Below, piece after piece: positions 1 through 6,589 of a DNA stretch of 36,972 nucleotides (positions are counted from its first letter, which is position 1; every line of letters starts with the position of its first letter). The notes under the pieces were generated by a model. The model was not told the DNA's origin. It was given only the letters and a program-made list of their open reading frames with translations, and did no database searches. The position numbers and the translations under genes were made by a program. Source of the stretch: Acidimicrobiia bacterium. GTDB taxonomy: Bacteria; Actinomycetota; Acidimicrobiia; IMCC26256; PALSA-555. The DNA lies in contig SHUY01000009.1 in the NCBI GenBank assembly GCA_009694435.1, positions 1-36,972 on the forward strand. Direction: 5' to 3'.

Positions 1-402
1 TATCAAGCGGGCACACTTTCGGGTAATCCGTTGGCCACTGCGGCCGGCCTGGCGGTGTTGGCCGAGTTAACCAGCGACTCTTACGTCGAGTTAGAACGCT
101 TGGCTACTCGCTTGGCTAACGGTTTACGTTCTGCTTTTGCTGATACCGGAGTGGCCGGTCAAGTTGCTCAAGCCTTTACCCTCGACGGCATTTTCTTTTC
201 TCCCACCGAAGTAACTAACTACGACCAAGCTCGAGCGGGTGACACTGAGGCCTACGCCCAATTCTTCCACGCGATGTTAAGCAGCGGTATTTACATTGCC
301 CCCAGTGCGTTCGAAACGATGTTTGTCAGTTTGGCTCACACCGACGATGAGATTGATCAGATTGTCGCCGCCGCTCACGGGGCGTGCGAGTTAATTAACT
401 GA
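1..402 (+). CDS. hemL: Glutamate-1-semialdehyde 2,1-aminomutase, C-terminal part (5' truncated by window edge)
   Basis: PLP enzyme that isomerises glutamate-1-semialdehyde to 5-aminolevulinate in the C5 tetrapyrrole pathway; cytosolic. The frame is open from base 1 and reads YQAGTLSGNPLA, the conserved stretch that follows the PLP-binding Lys region in HemL; that Lys itself lies outside the window. The C-terminal segment PSAFETMFVSLAHTDDEID is typical of the family's last helix region. About 133 residues are present, roughly the last third of a protein of about 430. It converges on, and overlaps by 12 bases, the small membrane-protein gene at the end of the bc operon. Haem supply next to a haem-rich respiratory operon makes functional sense, but cotranscription is impossible because the strands oppose. 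Confidence 0.93.
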   Translation, partial: YQAGTLSGNPLATAAGLAVLAELTSDSYVELERLATRLANGLRSAFADTGVAGQVAQAFTLDGIFFSPTEVTNYDQARAGDTEAYAQFFHAMLSSGIYIAPSAFETMFVSLAHTDDEIDQIVAAAHGACELIN

Positions 403-618
403 GTCTTCTTCGGCGTTGCGCCGACGGCGAATGCGGTCCATGAAAAACAGTGCCGCCCAGATCCCCATCACCATTACCACCATAAGCACGAAGGCCAGAC
501 CTCCCGAACCGTCACCTTGATTACCGGCGTCAACTAACTGTTGCGCACCGGCCGGATTGGCCAGAGTGAGGATCGTCGCCACCCCCAGACCCACGAACGC
601 GATTAGTCGGCGCATCAT
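391..618 (-). CDS. Small membrane protein of unknown function, last gene of bc operon
   Basis: 75 residues. The N-terminus (about residues 4-24, with RR before a hydrophobic run ending in AGAQQ) looks like a signal peptide with a possible cleavage site after Ala-Gln-Ala-like residues. A Gly/Asp-rich stretch follows, then a second hydrophobic helix (about 42-60) and a basic cytosolic tail with RIRRRR. Its ATG overlaps the stop of the upstream 276-residue gene (ATGA type), which implies translational coupling with the bc operon. I recognise no family. A small single-helix accessory subunit of the bc complex is a plausible inference from position and topology. The 12-base overlap with hemL at the 3' end leaves no room for an intergenic terminator. 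Confidence 0.7.
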   Translation of the reverse strand: MMRRLIAFVGLGVATILTLANPAGAQQLVDAGNQGDGSGGLAFVLMVVMVMGIWAALFFMDRIRRRRNAEEDSVN

Positions 619-1445
619 GCTGGCACCGGCTCAGGCTCGGGAGTTTTAGCAACGGTCTTAGTTTCTTTATCTTGCTTGGCCGCCCGTTCATCTTTTTCTC
701 GCCAGTGCAACAACAACAGGCCTAGTCCGAAGAGCAAAGTAAAGGCGATAAAGGCCACAAACGGTGGCACCCGCAGCGAACCGAGGTCGCGCTGGAGTAC
801 TAGAAAGCCGTCTTCATCCGAAGCGGGCGCACACTCGGGGGGTGGGGGAGCAACCCCGAAAGGCACTTCGGGCTCGGAAACTTTACAAAACTCAATCACC
901 GCGTACTTAGGGGAGTGGGTTACCTCAAAGTTAAACGGATTGGGGTTACTGCCCCCGATTTCGTAAGTGTTAACTACTTGGTATTCGGTAACGGCCTGGA
1001 AGCGAGCGAAGGCTTGTTCCGAGATTTGGGCTTCGTCGGGGAGTGCTTCAACGGCAATCAAGTTGGCGTCGGCCGAGGCTTTGATGTTGGCTGCTTCGAT
1101 CGGGTCAACCTTCACTCCATTTTTTACGATGTCACGCACGGCTTCGGTTTTAGCGTCGGCGGGGCTAGTTGTTACCTCGACTGCTTTCCACGAAGGGATG
1201 CGTCCTTTTAAAGTGTTGAGCGGTGATGCGGTGAGGATCCACAGCGAACTAAGTACCACTAAGAATCCCATTAGGCCGGTGAAGGTAACTAAGAAACCCA
1301 AGCGGGCGCCTAAGTTGGTGGCGAGCAGAAGATAGGTCGAACCCACAAACAACAGCACGGCAAAAATAACCACCAAAACCCCAAGGATCGTGGGGTACCA
1401 GATGGTCTTGGTAAACGTTTCGCTGGCCAGGATTAGGTTCGACAC
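615..1445 (-). CDS. Membrane protein of unknown function in bc operon (three predicted helices)
   Basis: 276 residues. Two hydrophobic helices lie at about 16-42 and 47-73. A soluble domain of about 150 residues follows, without any haem motif or Fe-S motif, then a third helix at about 227-247 and a charged Lys/Glu/Pro-rich cytosolic tail. The predicted topology places the soluble domain outside the membrane. I see only three Cys-free or weakly conserved segments and no catalytic signature, so no function can be assigned. It lies 19 bases downstream of the dihaem cytochrome c and overlaps the next small gene, so it is almost certainly part of the bc complex operon. Possible roles are an accessory subunit or a scaffold linking the bc complex to a terminal oxidase; both are inference from position. 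Confidence 0.75.
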   Translation of the reverse strand: MSNLILASETFTKTIWYPTILGVLVVIFAVLLFVGSTYLLLATNLGARLGFLVTFTGLMGFLVVLSSLWILTASPLNTLKGRIPSWKAVEVTTSPADAKTEAVRDIVKNGVKVDPIEAANIKASADANLIAVEALPDEAQISEQAFARFQAVTEYQVVNTYEIGGSNPNPFNFEVTHSPKYAVIEFCKVSEPEVPFGVAPPPPECAPASDEDGFLVLQRDLGSLRVPPFVAFIAFTLLFGLGLLLLHWREKDERAAKQDKETKTVAKTPEPEPVPA

Positions 1446-1464
1446 GGTGTCTGATTCTCCCGGT

Positions 1465-2688
1465 TTAGAGGTTGCGCTCGTAGGCGACTATGGCTTTTAT
1501 TTGCGCTTCACTTAGCATTCCCGCGAAGTGAGGCATCCGTCCCGACGATATACCGCGAATTCCGTAGGCCTCGTTGGCCGGAACTCCGACGGCAACCCAG
1601 TCAAACTGGCCTTGTTCGCCCGCCAAACCGGGGAATTGAATTTTGGTGGACCCGTCACGCAAACTCGGACCGTAGGCGCCACTGCCTTGGGGTGACGGCG
1701 CGGGAACTTTTAGATTAGTGGGGTCGTAATAAGCCCAACCCTTGGTGTGACAACGGGCGCAGTTGAGCCGAAAGAGGATCGCCCCTTCGGAAAGCCCGCC
1801 CACTTCGGTGGCGTACGCCTCGGCCGCGGCGAGTTGGGCAGTGGCGGTGGTAACCGAAACCTGCAGTGAAGCCAACTGCGACGCACTAGACGAAGCCGGT
1901 GCCTCGGCCAAATCTTGTTTGGCGCTGGCTAACGAGTCTTGTGCGTTAGTAACTACTTCGCCGGCACCGTCGCGGTATTCACCCACTGCTTCGGTTGAGA
2001 TGGCTTTTATTTCTGAATCTGCGATTTGAATACTGGCGAGATAGTTCACCAGGTCGCCAATGCTCTGAGAGTTGAGGACACCTTTGCCGCTCTTGATTCC
2101 CCACGCGGGCATCGGGCTGCCGGGGCGTCCGTAATTCAAGATGTGTTTAATCTCGCCGCGACTGTAACGCTGCAACACCGAGTTAACCGCAGGGGCCGTC
2201 CAAGAAACTTGTTGGGGTAGACACTGGGGGACATCGGCGTTGCCTTTGTTTTGCTCTACCAAACAAAGGTCAGACTCGGGCTGTAAAACAAACGGCGCCG
2301 CTCCCCCCTCACCTTGGGCTCCGTGGCAGTTGGCGCACAACAACGATTTGGTTGAGTCGTAAGTGGGCATCTGCGAATTAGCAAAGAGCACCGCCCCGCG
2401 TTCAACCGACCGCTCCAAAAAACTGTCCTCGGCTTTTACTTGTCGGCTGGGCTCAACCAAAAAATATAACGGCAGCGCTAAAGCGGTAATTAAAACGAAG
2501 ACGAGCGACCATCCGAGTGCACGCTCAAGCCGACGGTTCTCGAGGTCGTTGTCGTTGAGATAGGGATCAAGGTTGGCCGGAGTGGGCTCAACATTTTTGC
2601 GTAGACTCAGCACTCGATAAAGCACCACGCCCACGATTATCGCCAGGGCGGCGATGTTGATGACTATGAGTACGGTGCGAAAATTCAT
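1465..2688 (-). CDS. qcrC: Membrane-anchored dihaem cytochrome c of the bc complex
   Basis: 407 residues. Two N-terminal helices (about 4-24 and 58-78) are followed by two monohaem cytochrome c domains. The first haem motif is CANCH at 118-122, with a likely axial Met193 in SPMPAWG. The second is CARCH at 310-314, with likely Met385 in GRMPHF. An Ala/Ser/Glu-rich linker of about 80 residues (about 222-300) separates the domains. A fused dihaem c subunit is the arrangement of actinobacterial QcrC, which passes electrons directly to the aa3 oxidase without a soluble cytochrome c. The gene follows the Rieske gene with a 27-base gap. The two-helix N-terminal anchor differs from the usual single C-terminal anchor of mycobacterial QcrC, so the symbol is by function rather than proven orthology. 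Confidence 0.88.
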   Translation of the reverse strand: MNFRTVLIVINIAALAIIVGVVLYRVLSLRKNVEPTPANLDPYLNDNDLENRRLERALGWSLVFVLITALALPLYFLVEPSRQVKAEDSFLERSVERGAVLFANSQMPTYDSTKSLLCANCHGAQGEGGAAPFVLQPESDLCLVEQNKGNADVPQCLPQQVSWTAPAVNSVLQRYSRGEIKHILNYGRPGSPMPAWGIKSGKGVLNSQSIGDLVNYLASIQIADSEIKAISTEAVGEYRDGAGEVVTNAQDSLASAKQDLAEAPASSSASQLASLQVSVTTATAQLAAAEAYATEVGGLSEGAILFRLNCARCHTKGWAYYDPTNLKVPAPSPQGSGAYGPSLRDGSTKIQFPGLAGEQGQFDWVAVGVPANEAYGIRGISSGRMPHFAGMLSEAQIKAIVAYERNL

Positions 2689-2715
2689 GGGCGGCTCTCC
2701 CGAGCGCGCGAAAGA

Positions 2716-3534
2716 TTAAACACAGGGCGCTCCTTCTTGGCCTTGTCCGGTGGTGTCGGTACCAATGGGCGGGCCTTGGATAACTACTCCGGTGTCAACC
2801 ACGATTGAACTGCCCGACACCGCAAGCGAGAAACGGTCCATACCGCGGGGCGCCGGTCCGCCGCGCTTTTCTCCCACCCGGTTGTATTTAGATCCGTGAC
2901 ACGGACATTCGAACCACTGCGAAGTTGAGCACCACGGCACTCGACAACCGAGGTGGGGACACTTTTGGTAGAGGGCAACGTAACCCTGGCTCATACCCGA
3001 AGCAATAGTGGAGGGGTAGACCTTGGCCGCTTTGCTGATGTCTTGTTTGGGGTAGGCCACGATGTAAACCTTGGCCGAAGCGTTGTAGAACGGGATTTTC
3101 TCCTCGATGGCCTTTTCAACATCGGCCACGCTGCCGACAGTGATTTTTCCGCCAAAACCGCTCGATCCGGCTGGCCACAAGAAAGCCAACGCGGCGGCGC
3201 CAAAACCACCCACCCCGAGGGCAAGACCGGTCAAGATACCGCGGTTGAAAAACTGGCGTCGAGTTACGCCGAGCTCTTCTTCGTCAACCGGTTCGTAGCG
3301 CACCGGCGATTTGTCTTCGCTAACCATCGGCACTGAAGCGTCGTCTTCGTCCTTTACGGCCACGACTCTTGAAGACGAGTCGTCAACGAAACCTTCCGGC
3401 GGCTGCGACGCGTCGGCGCGGCGAGTGCTGCGGTTTAGTTTTCCGGTATCGGTTTTTGAGCGCTGGCGCGCGGTGGCGAGCAAGAACGCCCCCGCCAGAG
3501 CGAGCAGCACGATAATCCCGATAACGATAATCAC
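2716..3534 (-). CDS. qcrA: Rieske [2Fe-2S] protein of the cytochrome bc complex
   Basis: Takes one electron from menaquinol at the Qo site and passes it to cytochrome c. Cluster box I is CPHLGC (C192, H194, C197) and box II is CPCHGS (C210, C212, H213); C197 and C212 should form the structural disulfide. The N-terminus has one helix (about 1-21), a polar charged stretch of about 65 residues, then TRRQFFNRG followed by a hydrophobic helix (about 98-120), a twin-arginine-like signal-anchor that fits Tat export of the folded cluster domain. The total of 272 residues is longer than a b6f Rieske protein because of the extra N-terminal helix and linker, resembling the multi-helix actinobacterial QcrA. 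It follows the subunit-IV gene by 10 bases. Confidence 0.95.
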   Translation of the reverse strand: MIIVIGIIVLLALAGAFLLATARQRSKTDTGKLNRSTRRADASQPPEGFVDDSSSRVVAVKDEDDASVPMVSEDKSPVRYEPVDEEELGVTRRQFFNRGILTGLALGVGGFGAAALAFLWPAGSSGFGGKITVGSVADVEKAIEEKIPFYNASAKVYIVAYPKQDISKAAKVYPSTIASGMSQGYVALYQKCPHLGCRVPWCSTSQWFECPCHGSKYNRVGEKRGGPAPRGMDRFSLAVSGSSIVVDTGVVIQGPPIGTDTTGQGQEGAPCV

Positions 3535-3544
3535 TAACTACCCC

Positions 3545-4381
3545 TTAGAGCTCGAAGAAGATGCCGTCGTTCCACGGGAACACGAAGTTGAATCCGGGTC
3601 CACGGAAGAACGATCCGATAATCACCAACACGGCCCACATCATCAAGAACAGTGTAAAGATCGCGATGGCAAATTTACGATCGGTGGGCTTGATTGACGC
3701 GTTCTTGTCAATGAACGGTGCGAGGGCAATCAAACCGAGAGCAACACCAGGAATAGTCACTCCGGCCACCATGGGGTGGAACATCGTGAGAAGTTCTTGG
3801 AGGCCCAAGAAATACCACGGCGCTTTCGACGGGTTAGGGGTGCGGTTGAAGTCGGCAAGGCCGAGTAAAGGTGCCCGCACCAGGGCGGAGAAAATAGTTA
3901 GCGCCGCGGTCATGATGAGCATCGAGGCGAACTCGATCACTACTAGATGGGGCCAAGTGTGAACTTTGTCTTGGGCTTCGGCGCGGGTTTGTTGAATTGA
4001 GCCCGACTTCACCACGGTCAATAGGCGCTGGGTGTGTCCGCCCGGCCCCGTTATCCCTGCGACCGGCGGAGCAATAACTGCGGTTGCGGTCCCGCCCCCG
4101 CCTCCACCTTCGGGCGCGTCTTCGCCGCCGGCCAAGGTGGTGCGGCGTTTTTTCGAGCGAGCGAGGAGGTGAGCGGGAATGCGCGAGTCACTGGGTTCTT
4201 CTGCCGCGTCATCGGCGGCCGGAGTGTCGCCACCCCCAGTGGGAGGAGGCGGGGGAGGAGGCGGAGTGGCGCCGCCACCATCAGCGGCGACCGGAGTTTC
4301 GGCGTCACCGTCGGTGGGTAGACCGAGAGCTTGGCGGCGCTCTTGCGAGCGCTTAAGCAGATGTTCGGGTACTTCAGCCAT
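3545..4381 (-). CDS. Cytochrome b C-terminal half (subunit IV type) with long low-complexity N-terminal extension
   Basis: 278 residues. The membrane part (about 143-262) has three helices matching the C-terminal domain of cytochrome b or b6f subunit IV, including the Qo-site stretch KAPWYFLGLQELL at 186-198. The Glu of the classical PEWY motif is absent: residues 187-190 are APWY. Before the membrane domain lies about 120 residues of Pro/Gly/Ala/Asp-rich cytosolic sequence with a run of eight prolines (41-47 region). It contains two copies of a basic motif, VPEHLLKRSQERR (4-16) and IPAHLLARSKKRR (68-80). The extension is unusual for this family. The gene lies 18 bases after the cytochrome b N-terminal half, so the b subunit is split as in b6f and Bacillus complexes, unlike fused actinobacterial QcrB. 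Confidence 0.9.
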   Translation of the reverse strand: MAEVPEHLLKRSQERRQALGLPTDGDAETPVAADGGGATPPPPPPPPTGGGDTPAADDAAEEPSDSRIPAHLLARSKKRRTTLAGGEDAPEGGGGGGTATAVIAPPVAGITGPGGHTQRLLTVVKSGSIQQTRAEAQDKVHTWPHLVVIEFASMLIMTAALTIFSALVRAPLLGLADFNRTPNPSKAPWYFLGLQELLTMFHPMVAGVTIPGVALGLIALAPFIDKNASIKPTDRKFAIAIFTLFLMMWAVLVIIGSFFRGPGFNFVFPWNDGIFFEL

Positions 4382-4399
4382 TAATAAATCCTCTCTGAC

Positions 4400-5257
4400 C
4401 TACAGCGGTCCGGAAATGCCGCCGTCCTTGCGGACGCGCCAGAAGTGAACCGCCATGAATATGACGATGACAAACGGGAACAACAAAACGTGCAGCACAT
4501 ACCACCGCAAGAGGGTGTCGTTTCCGATTTCTTTAGAACCAAGCAGCACGTATTTAACGCTGCCCCCAAATACCGGCGTATAACCCATCATGTTGGTACC
4601 CACCGTTACCGCCCAGAGGGCGAGTTGGTCCCAGGGCAACAAATAACCGGTGAACGAAAGCAACAAGGTAAGGGTTAGCAAAATTACGCCGATCACCCAG
4701 TTAAATTCGCGCGGTGATTTGTAAGCACCGTGATAAAACACGCGACACATATGTAAGAACACGGCCAGCACCATTAGGTGGGCGGCCCAACGGTGCATGT
4801 TGCGCACTAACGAGCCAAAGGCCACTGCGGTCTCGAGGGTCTGAATGTCGCTCCAAGCCGAAGTGGCAGTTGGGCGGTAGAAGAACATCAAGAAAATGCC
4901 GGTGACGGTGAGCAACATAAACAAGAAGAAACTCAGGCCCCCAAGGCAAAGGGTGTACGAAACTTTGACTGCGTGGCGTTTCACCTTCACTGGGTGCAAG
5001 TGATAGAGGACGTTGTTCATAATCACGTACGAGCGGTTACGCGGGCTGTCGGTGTAACCGCGCCGGTAGACCGATCCGGGTCTAAAGATCGCTAGCCAGG
5101 CTTGCGAACCGCGGATCTTTTCGTCGGTTTTTTCGAGCACTGCCCCTACGCGTGCGCGCGACTTCGACCCGTTGCCGTTGCCGTTAGCGGATCCGTTGCT
5201 TGATCCGTTGCCGTTAGCGGATCCGTTGCTTGATCCGTTTCCGTTTCCCTTGGCCAC
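4400..5257 (-). CDS. qcrB: Cytochrome b N-terminal half, b6 type
   Basis: 285 residues, four-helix dihaem membrane domain of the quinol oxidase core. Haem ligands are His155 and His169 on helix B (13 residues between) and His256 and His271 on helix D (14 between). The 14-residue spacing is the b6f/Firmicute form, not the 13 of mitochondrial cytochrome b. Cys104 in YTLCLGG aligns with the Cys that in b6 and in Bacillus QcrB holds a third haem covalently. FYRPT (126-130) and the C-terminal GGISGPL are also b6-like. The first 31 residues are an Asn/Gly/Ser repeat encoded by a 30-base tandem repeat. It is followed by the subunit-IV gene, completing a split b subunit. Confidence 0.95.
   Translation of the reverse strand: MAKGNGNGSSNGSANGNGSSNGSANGNGNGSKSRARVGAVLEKTDEKIRGSQAWLAIFRPGSVYRRGYTDSPRNRSYVIMNNVLYHLHPVKVKRHAVKVSYTLCLGGLSFFLFMLLTVTGIFLMFFYRPTATSAWSDIQTLETAVAFGSLVRNMHRWAAHLMVLAVFLHMCRVFYHGAYKSPREFNWVIGVILLTLTLLLSFTGYLLPWDQLALWAVTVGTNMMGYTPVFGGSVKYVLLGSKEIGNDTLLRWYVLHVLLFPFVIVIFMAVHFWRVRKDGGISGPL
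5177..5239. repeat. 30-base tandem repeat, two copies, inside the cytochrome b gene
   Basis: The block GTTGCCGTTAGCGGATCCG... recurs exactly 30 bases later (CCGTTAGCGG at 5181 and 5211; ATCCGTTGCT at 5191 and 5221). On the minus strand it encodes the ten-residue unit SSNGSANGNG twice. Being in frame and a multiple of three, copy-number changes by slippage would alter only the length of the cytosolic N-terminal tail. Confidence 0.95.
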
Positions 5258-5307
5258 TTAATGCTCCTGGTCTTCTTTATTGTTTCTAGTACTGGGTGAG
5301 CCCAAGC

Positions 5308-5721
5308 CTAGAACCGAACTCCGTAGGAATAACCATTGCGGTGGGTGCGATCGTGCGGGTCGCCCCCCGTTATGTCGGCGCTAATTTTGCCCAAGATGAT
5401 TACTCCGGTGGGGCACCGATCGACGCATAGGGCACAACGAGTACAGATATCTTCGTCGACGATGAAGGCCACCGCGTCGCGCGGGTCCTCACCGGGTTGT
5501 TCGGTGCCGATGGCTTCCGAGATGGCGCTCACCGAAACCATGTGAATGCACTTCCACGGGCAAATGTCAACGCAGCCTTCGCACAAGATGCATTCAGACT
5601 GATCGATGTGTAAAAACTGCTTAGGTTTAACCGCCGCGGTGAGGTAAGCGGGGTCTACTTCTTGGAGCACGTAGTCAGTCGCGAAATCAGGCATAGGCGG
5701 GTTGGCGTCGTTACGAGCCAT
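5308..5721 (-). CDS. 2x[4Fe-4S] ferredoxin-like protein of the bc operon
   Basis: 137 residues. Two complete [4Fe-4S] motifs are visible: C44, C47, C50 with C54 (CILCEGCVDICP), and C93, C96, C99 with C103 (CTRCALCVDRCP). A 38-residue insertion separates them, and there is a polar N-terminal arm of about 40 residues and a 27-residue C-terminal arm, so it is larger than simple bacterial ferredoxins. No signal peptide is seen, so it should be cytosolic. It lies 3 bases after the five-helix membrane protein and 50 bases before cytochrome b. Its placement suggests electron exchange with the cytosolic side of the bc complex, or a subunit permanently attached to it. This is inference; no reductase domain is present. 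NuoI-like ancestry is an alternative view. Confidence 0.88.
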   Translation of the reverse strand: MARNDANPPMPDFATDYVLQEVDPAYLTAAVKPKQFLHIDQSECILCEGCVDICPWKCIHMVSVSAISEAIGTEQPGEDPRDAVAFIVDEDICTRCALCVDRCPTGVIILGKISADITGGDPHDRTHRNGYSYGVRF

Positions 5722-5724
5722 GGT

Positions 5725-6423
5725 TTAGTTCCCCCCGCTCGCGCTACTTACCTGCAGGGGCCGACCAAATCGAGAACGCTTAACCGGTGCGTTGGGGTCG
5801 GCTTCGGGGATCGGGTCGAGGCGGTGTTGCCACATAACCCAAAGTTTTAGGTTGGCACCGAGAATAACGATGTAGATAACCGAAACAATAATGTCGCGCA
5901 AAGCGGGGTAGTCGAAATTAAACGGCCAGTTGATCGGAATAAAAAAGATGTTTTGGTTTGATTGAAACAAAAACTTGGTGGTGTCACCCCAACCCAAGTT
6001 GGCGTTGGCGAAAGTCATCCATTCGTGCGGAACAATGGCGTAAGCCAAAGCCATAAACGCGAATACGCCCACGGCACCGGCAAAACTTTCGGCCCAAGTG
6101 GCCGCTACGTCGGGGTCGCGCGCTGGGCGCGAGGCGACCATAAAAAAAGTATGGGCAATTAGCGCCAAGATACCCAGCCACACGATGGTGTTTTGCCACG
6201 GAGTAATGATTTTGGCCAATACGAGCGTTCCGACGATAATCACACCAAATAGCGCAACGCCTACCCGAGTCGATACGGGGCGTTTAAGCATCGGAGGTTT
6301 GATCAATATGACGATGATGGCGGTTACGAGGAGAAGAATTAGTACCGACCAAAAAAGTCGACCCGCGCCGCGCAGACCGTCAATCCACCAATCGTTAAAC
6401 CAGTTAGGCAACAGGTTTGACAC
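5725..6423 (-). CDS. Five-helix membrane protein, first gene of the bc operon
   Basis: 232 residues with predicted helices at about 21-42, 54-74, 78-97, 113-132 and 178-197, a soluble loop of about 45 residues before the last helix, and a basic C-terminal tail. His residues occur at 91, 133 and 200, two of them next to helices, but no recognised haem-ligand pattern is evident. The start is a GTG; AAAGGG lies about 11 bases upstream. I do not recognise a family. It is the promoter-proximal gene of the operon and sits 3 bases before the ferredoxin, so a role as a membrane docking partner for that ferredoxin or as an extra quinol-complex subunit is plausible but unproven. Confidence 0.75.
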   Translation of the reverse strand: MSNLLPNWFNDWWIDGLRGAGRLFWSVLILLLVTAIIVILIKPPMLKRPVSTRVGVALFGVIIVGTLVLAKIITPWQNTIVWLGILALIAHTFFMVASRPARDPDVAATWAESFAGAVGVFAFMALAYAIVPHEWMTFANANLGWGDTTKFLFQSNQNIFFIPINWPFNFDYPALRDIIVSVIYIVILGANLKLWVMWQHRLDPIPEADPNAPVKRSRFGRPLQVSSASGGN

Positions 6424-6448
6424 TGATCGGTAGCCCTTTCTCTTGTGG

Positions 6449-6477
6449 TTGACAGCCCTAAATGGCTGCGCTTTAGT
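6449..6477 (+). promoter_or_regulatory. Candidate sigma-70-type promoter for the FAD reductase gene
   Basis: TTGACA at 6449-6454 is a perfect consensus -35 box. It is followed after exactly 17 bases by TTTAGT (6472-6477), matching four of six -10 positions. It faces the FAD-dependent reductase and predicts transcript start near 6484, giving a leader of about 105 bases. No comparably good promoter was found on the minus strand for the divergent bc operon. Confidence 0.5.
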
Positions 6478-6483
6478 TTACCG

Positions 6484-6532
6484 AGCCTTGATTTACTACC
6501 ACGCTACAAGCGCATCGTGCTGATTCAAGGCT
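6484..6532. repeat. Inverted repeat in the divergent intergenic region / 5' leader
   Basis: AGCCTTGA (6484-6491) and TCAAGGCT (6525-6532) are exact inverse complements separated by 33 bases; a smaller CGCT/AGCG hairpin lies between them. The repeat starts where the predicted transcript of the reductase gene begins. It could be a leader structure or an operator shared with the divergent bc operon. Chance occurrence of an 8-base arm is not excluded. Confidence 0.35.
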
Positions 6533-6589
6533 TGGCGTCGGCTCGGGCCGAGTTCGGTGCCGGTTAGCCCAAAGTGGCACCATTGTGAG

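Noticed and set aside
676-1335. Plus-strand open frames opposite the 276-residue membrane-protein gene
   Set aside because: They are antisense to a gene fixed by operon overlap on both sides, and their translations lack helices or domain patterns.
3561-4448. Several open frames on both strands over the Pro/Gly-rich part of subunit IV
   Set aside because: GC-rich low-complexity sequence keeps alternative frames open; translations are Arg/Gly/Pro-rich without recognisable features.
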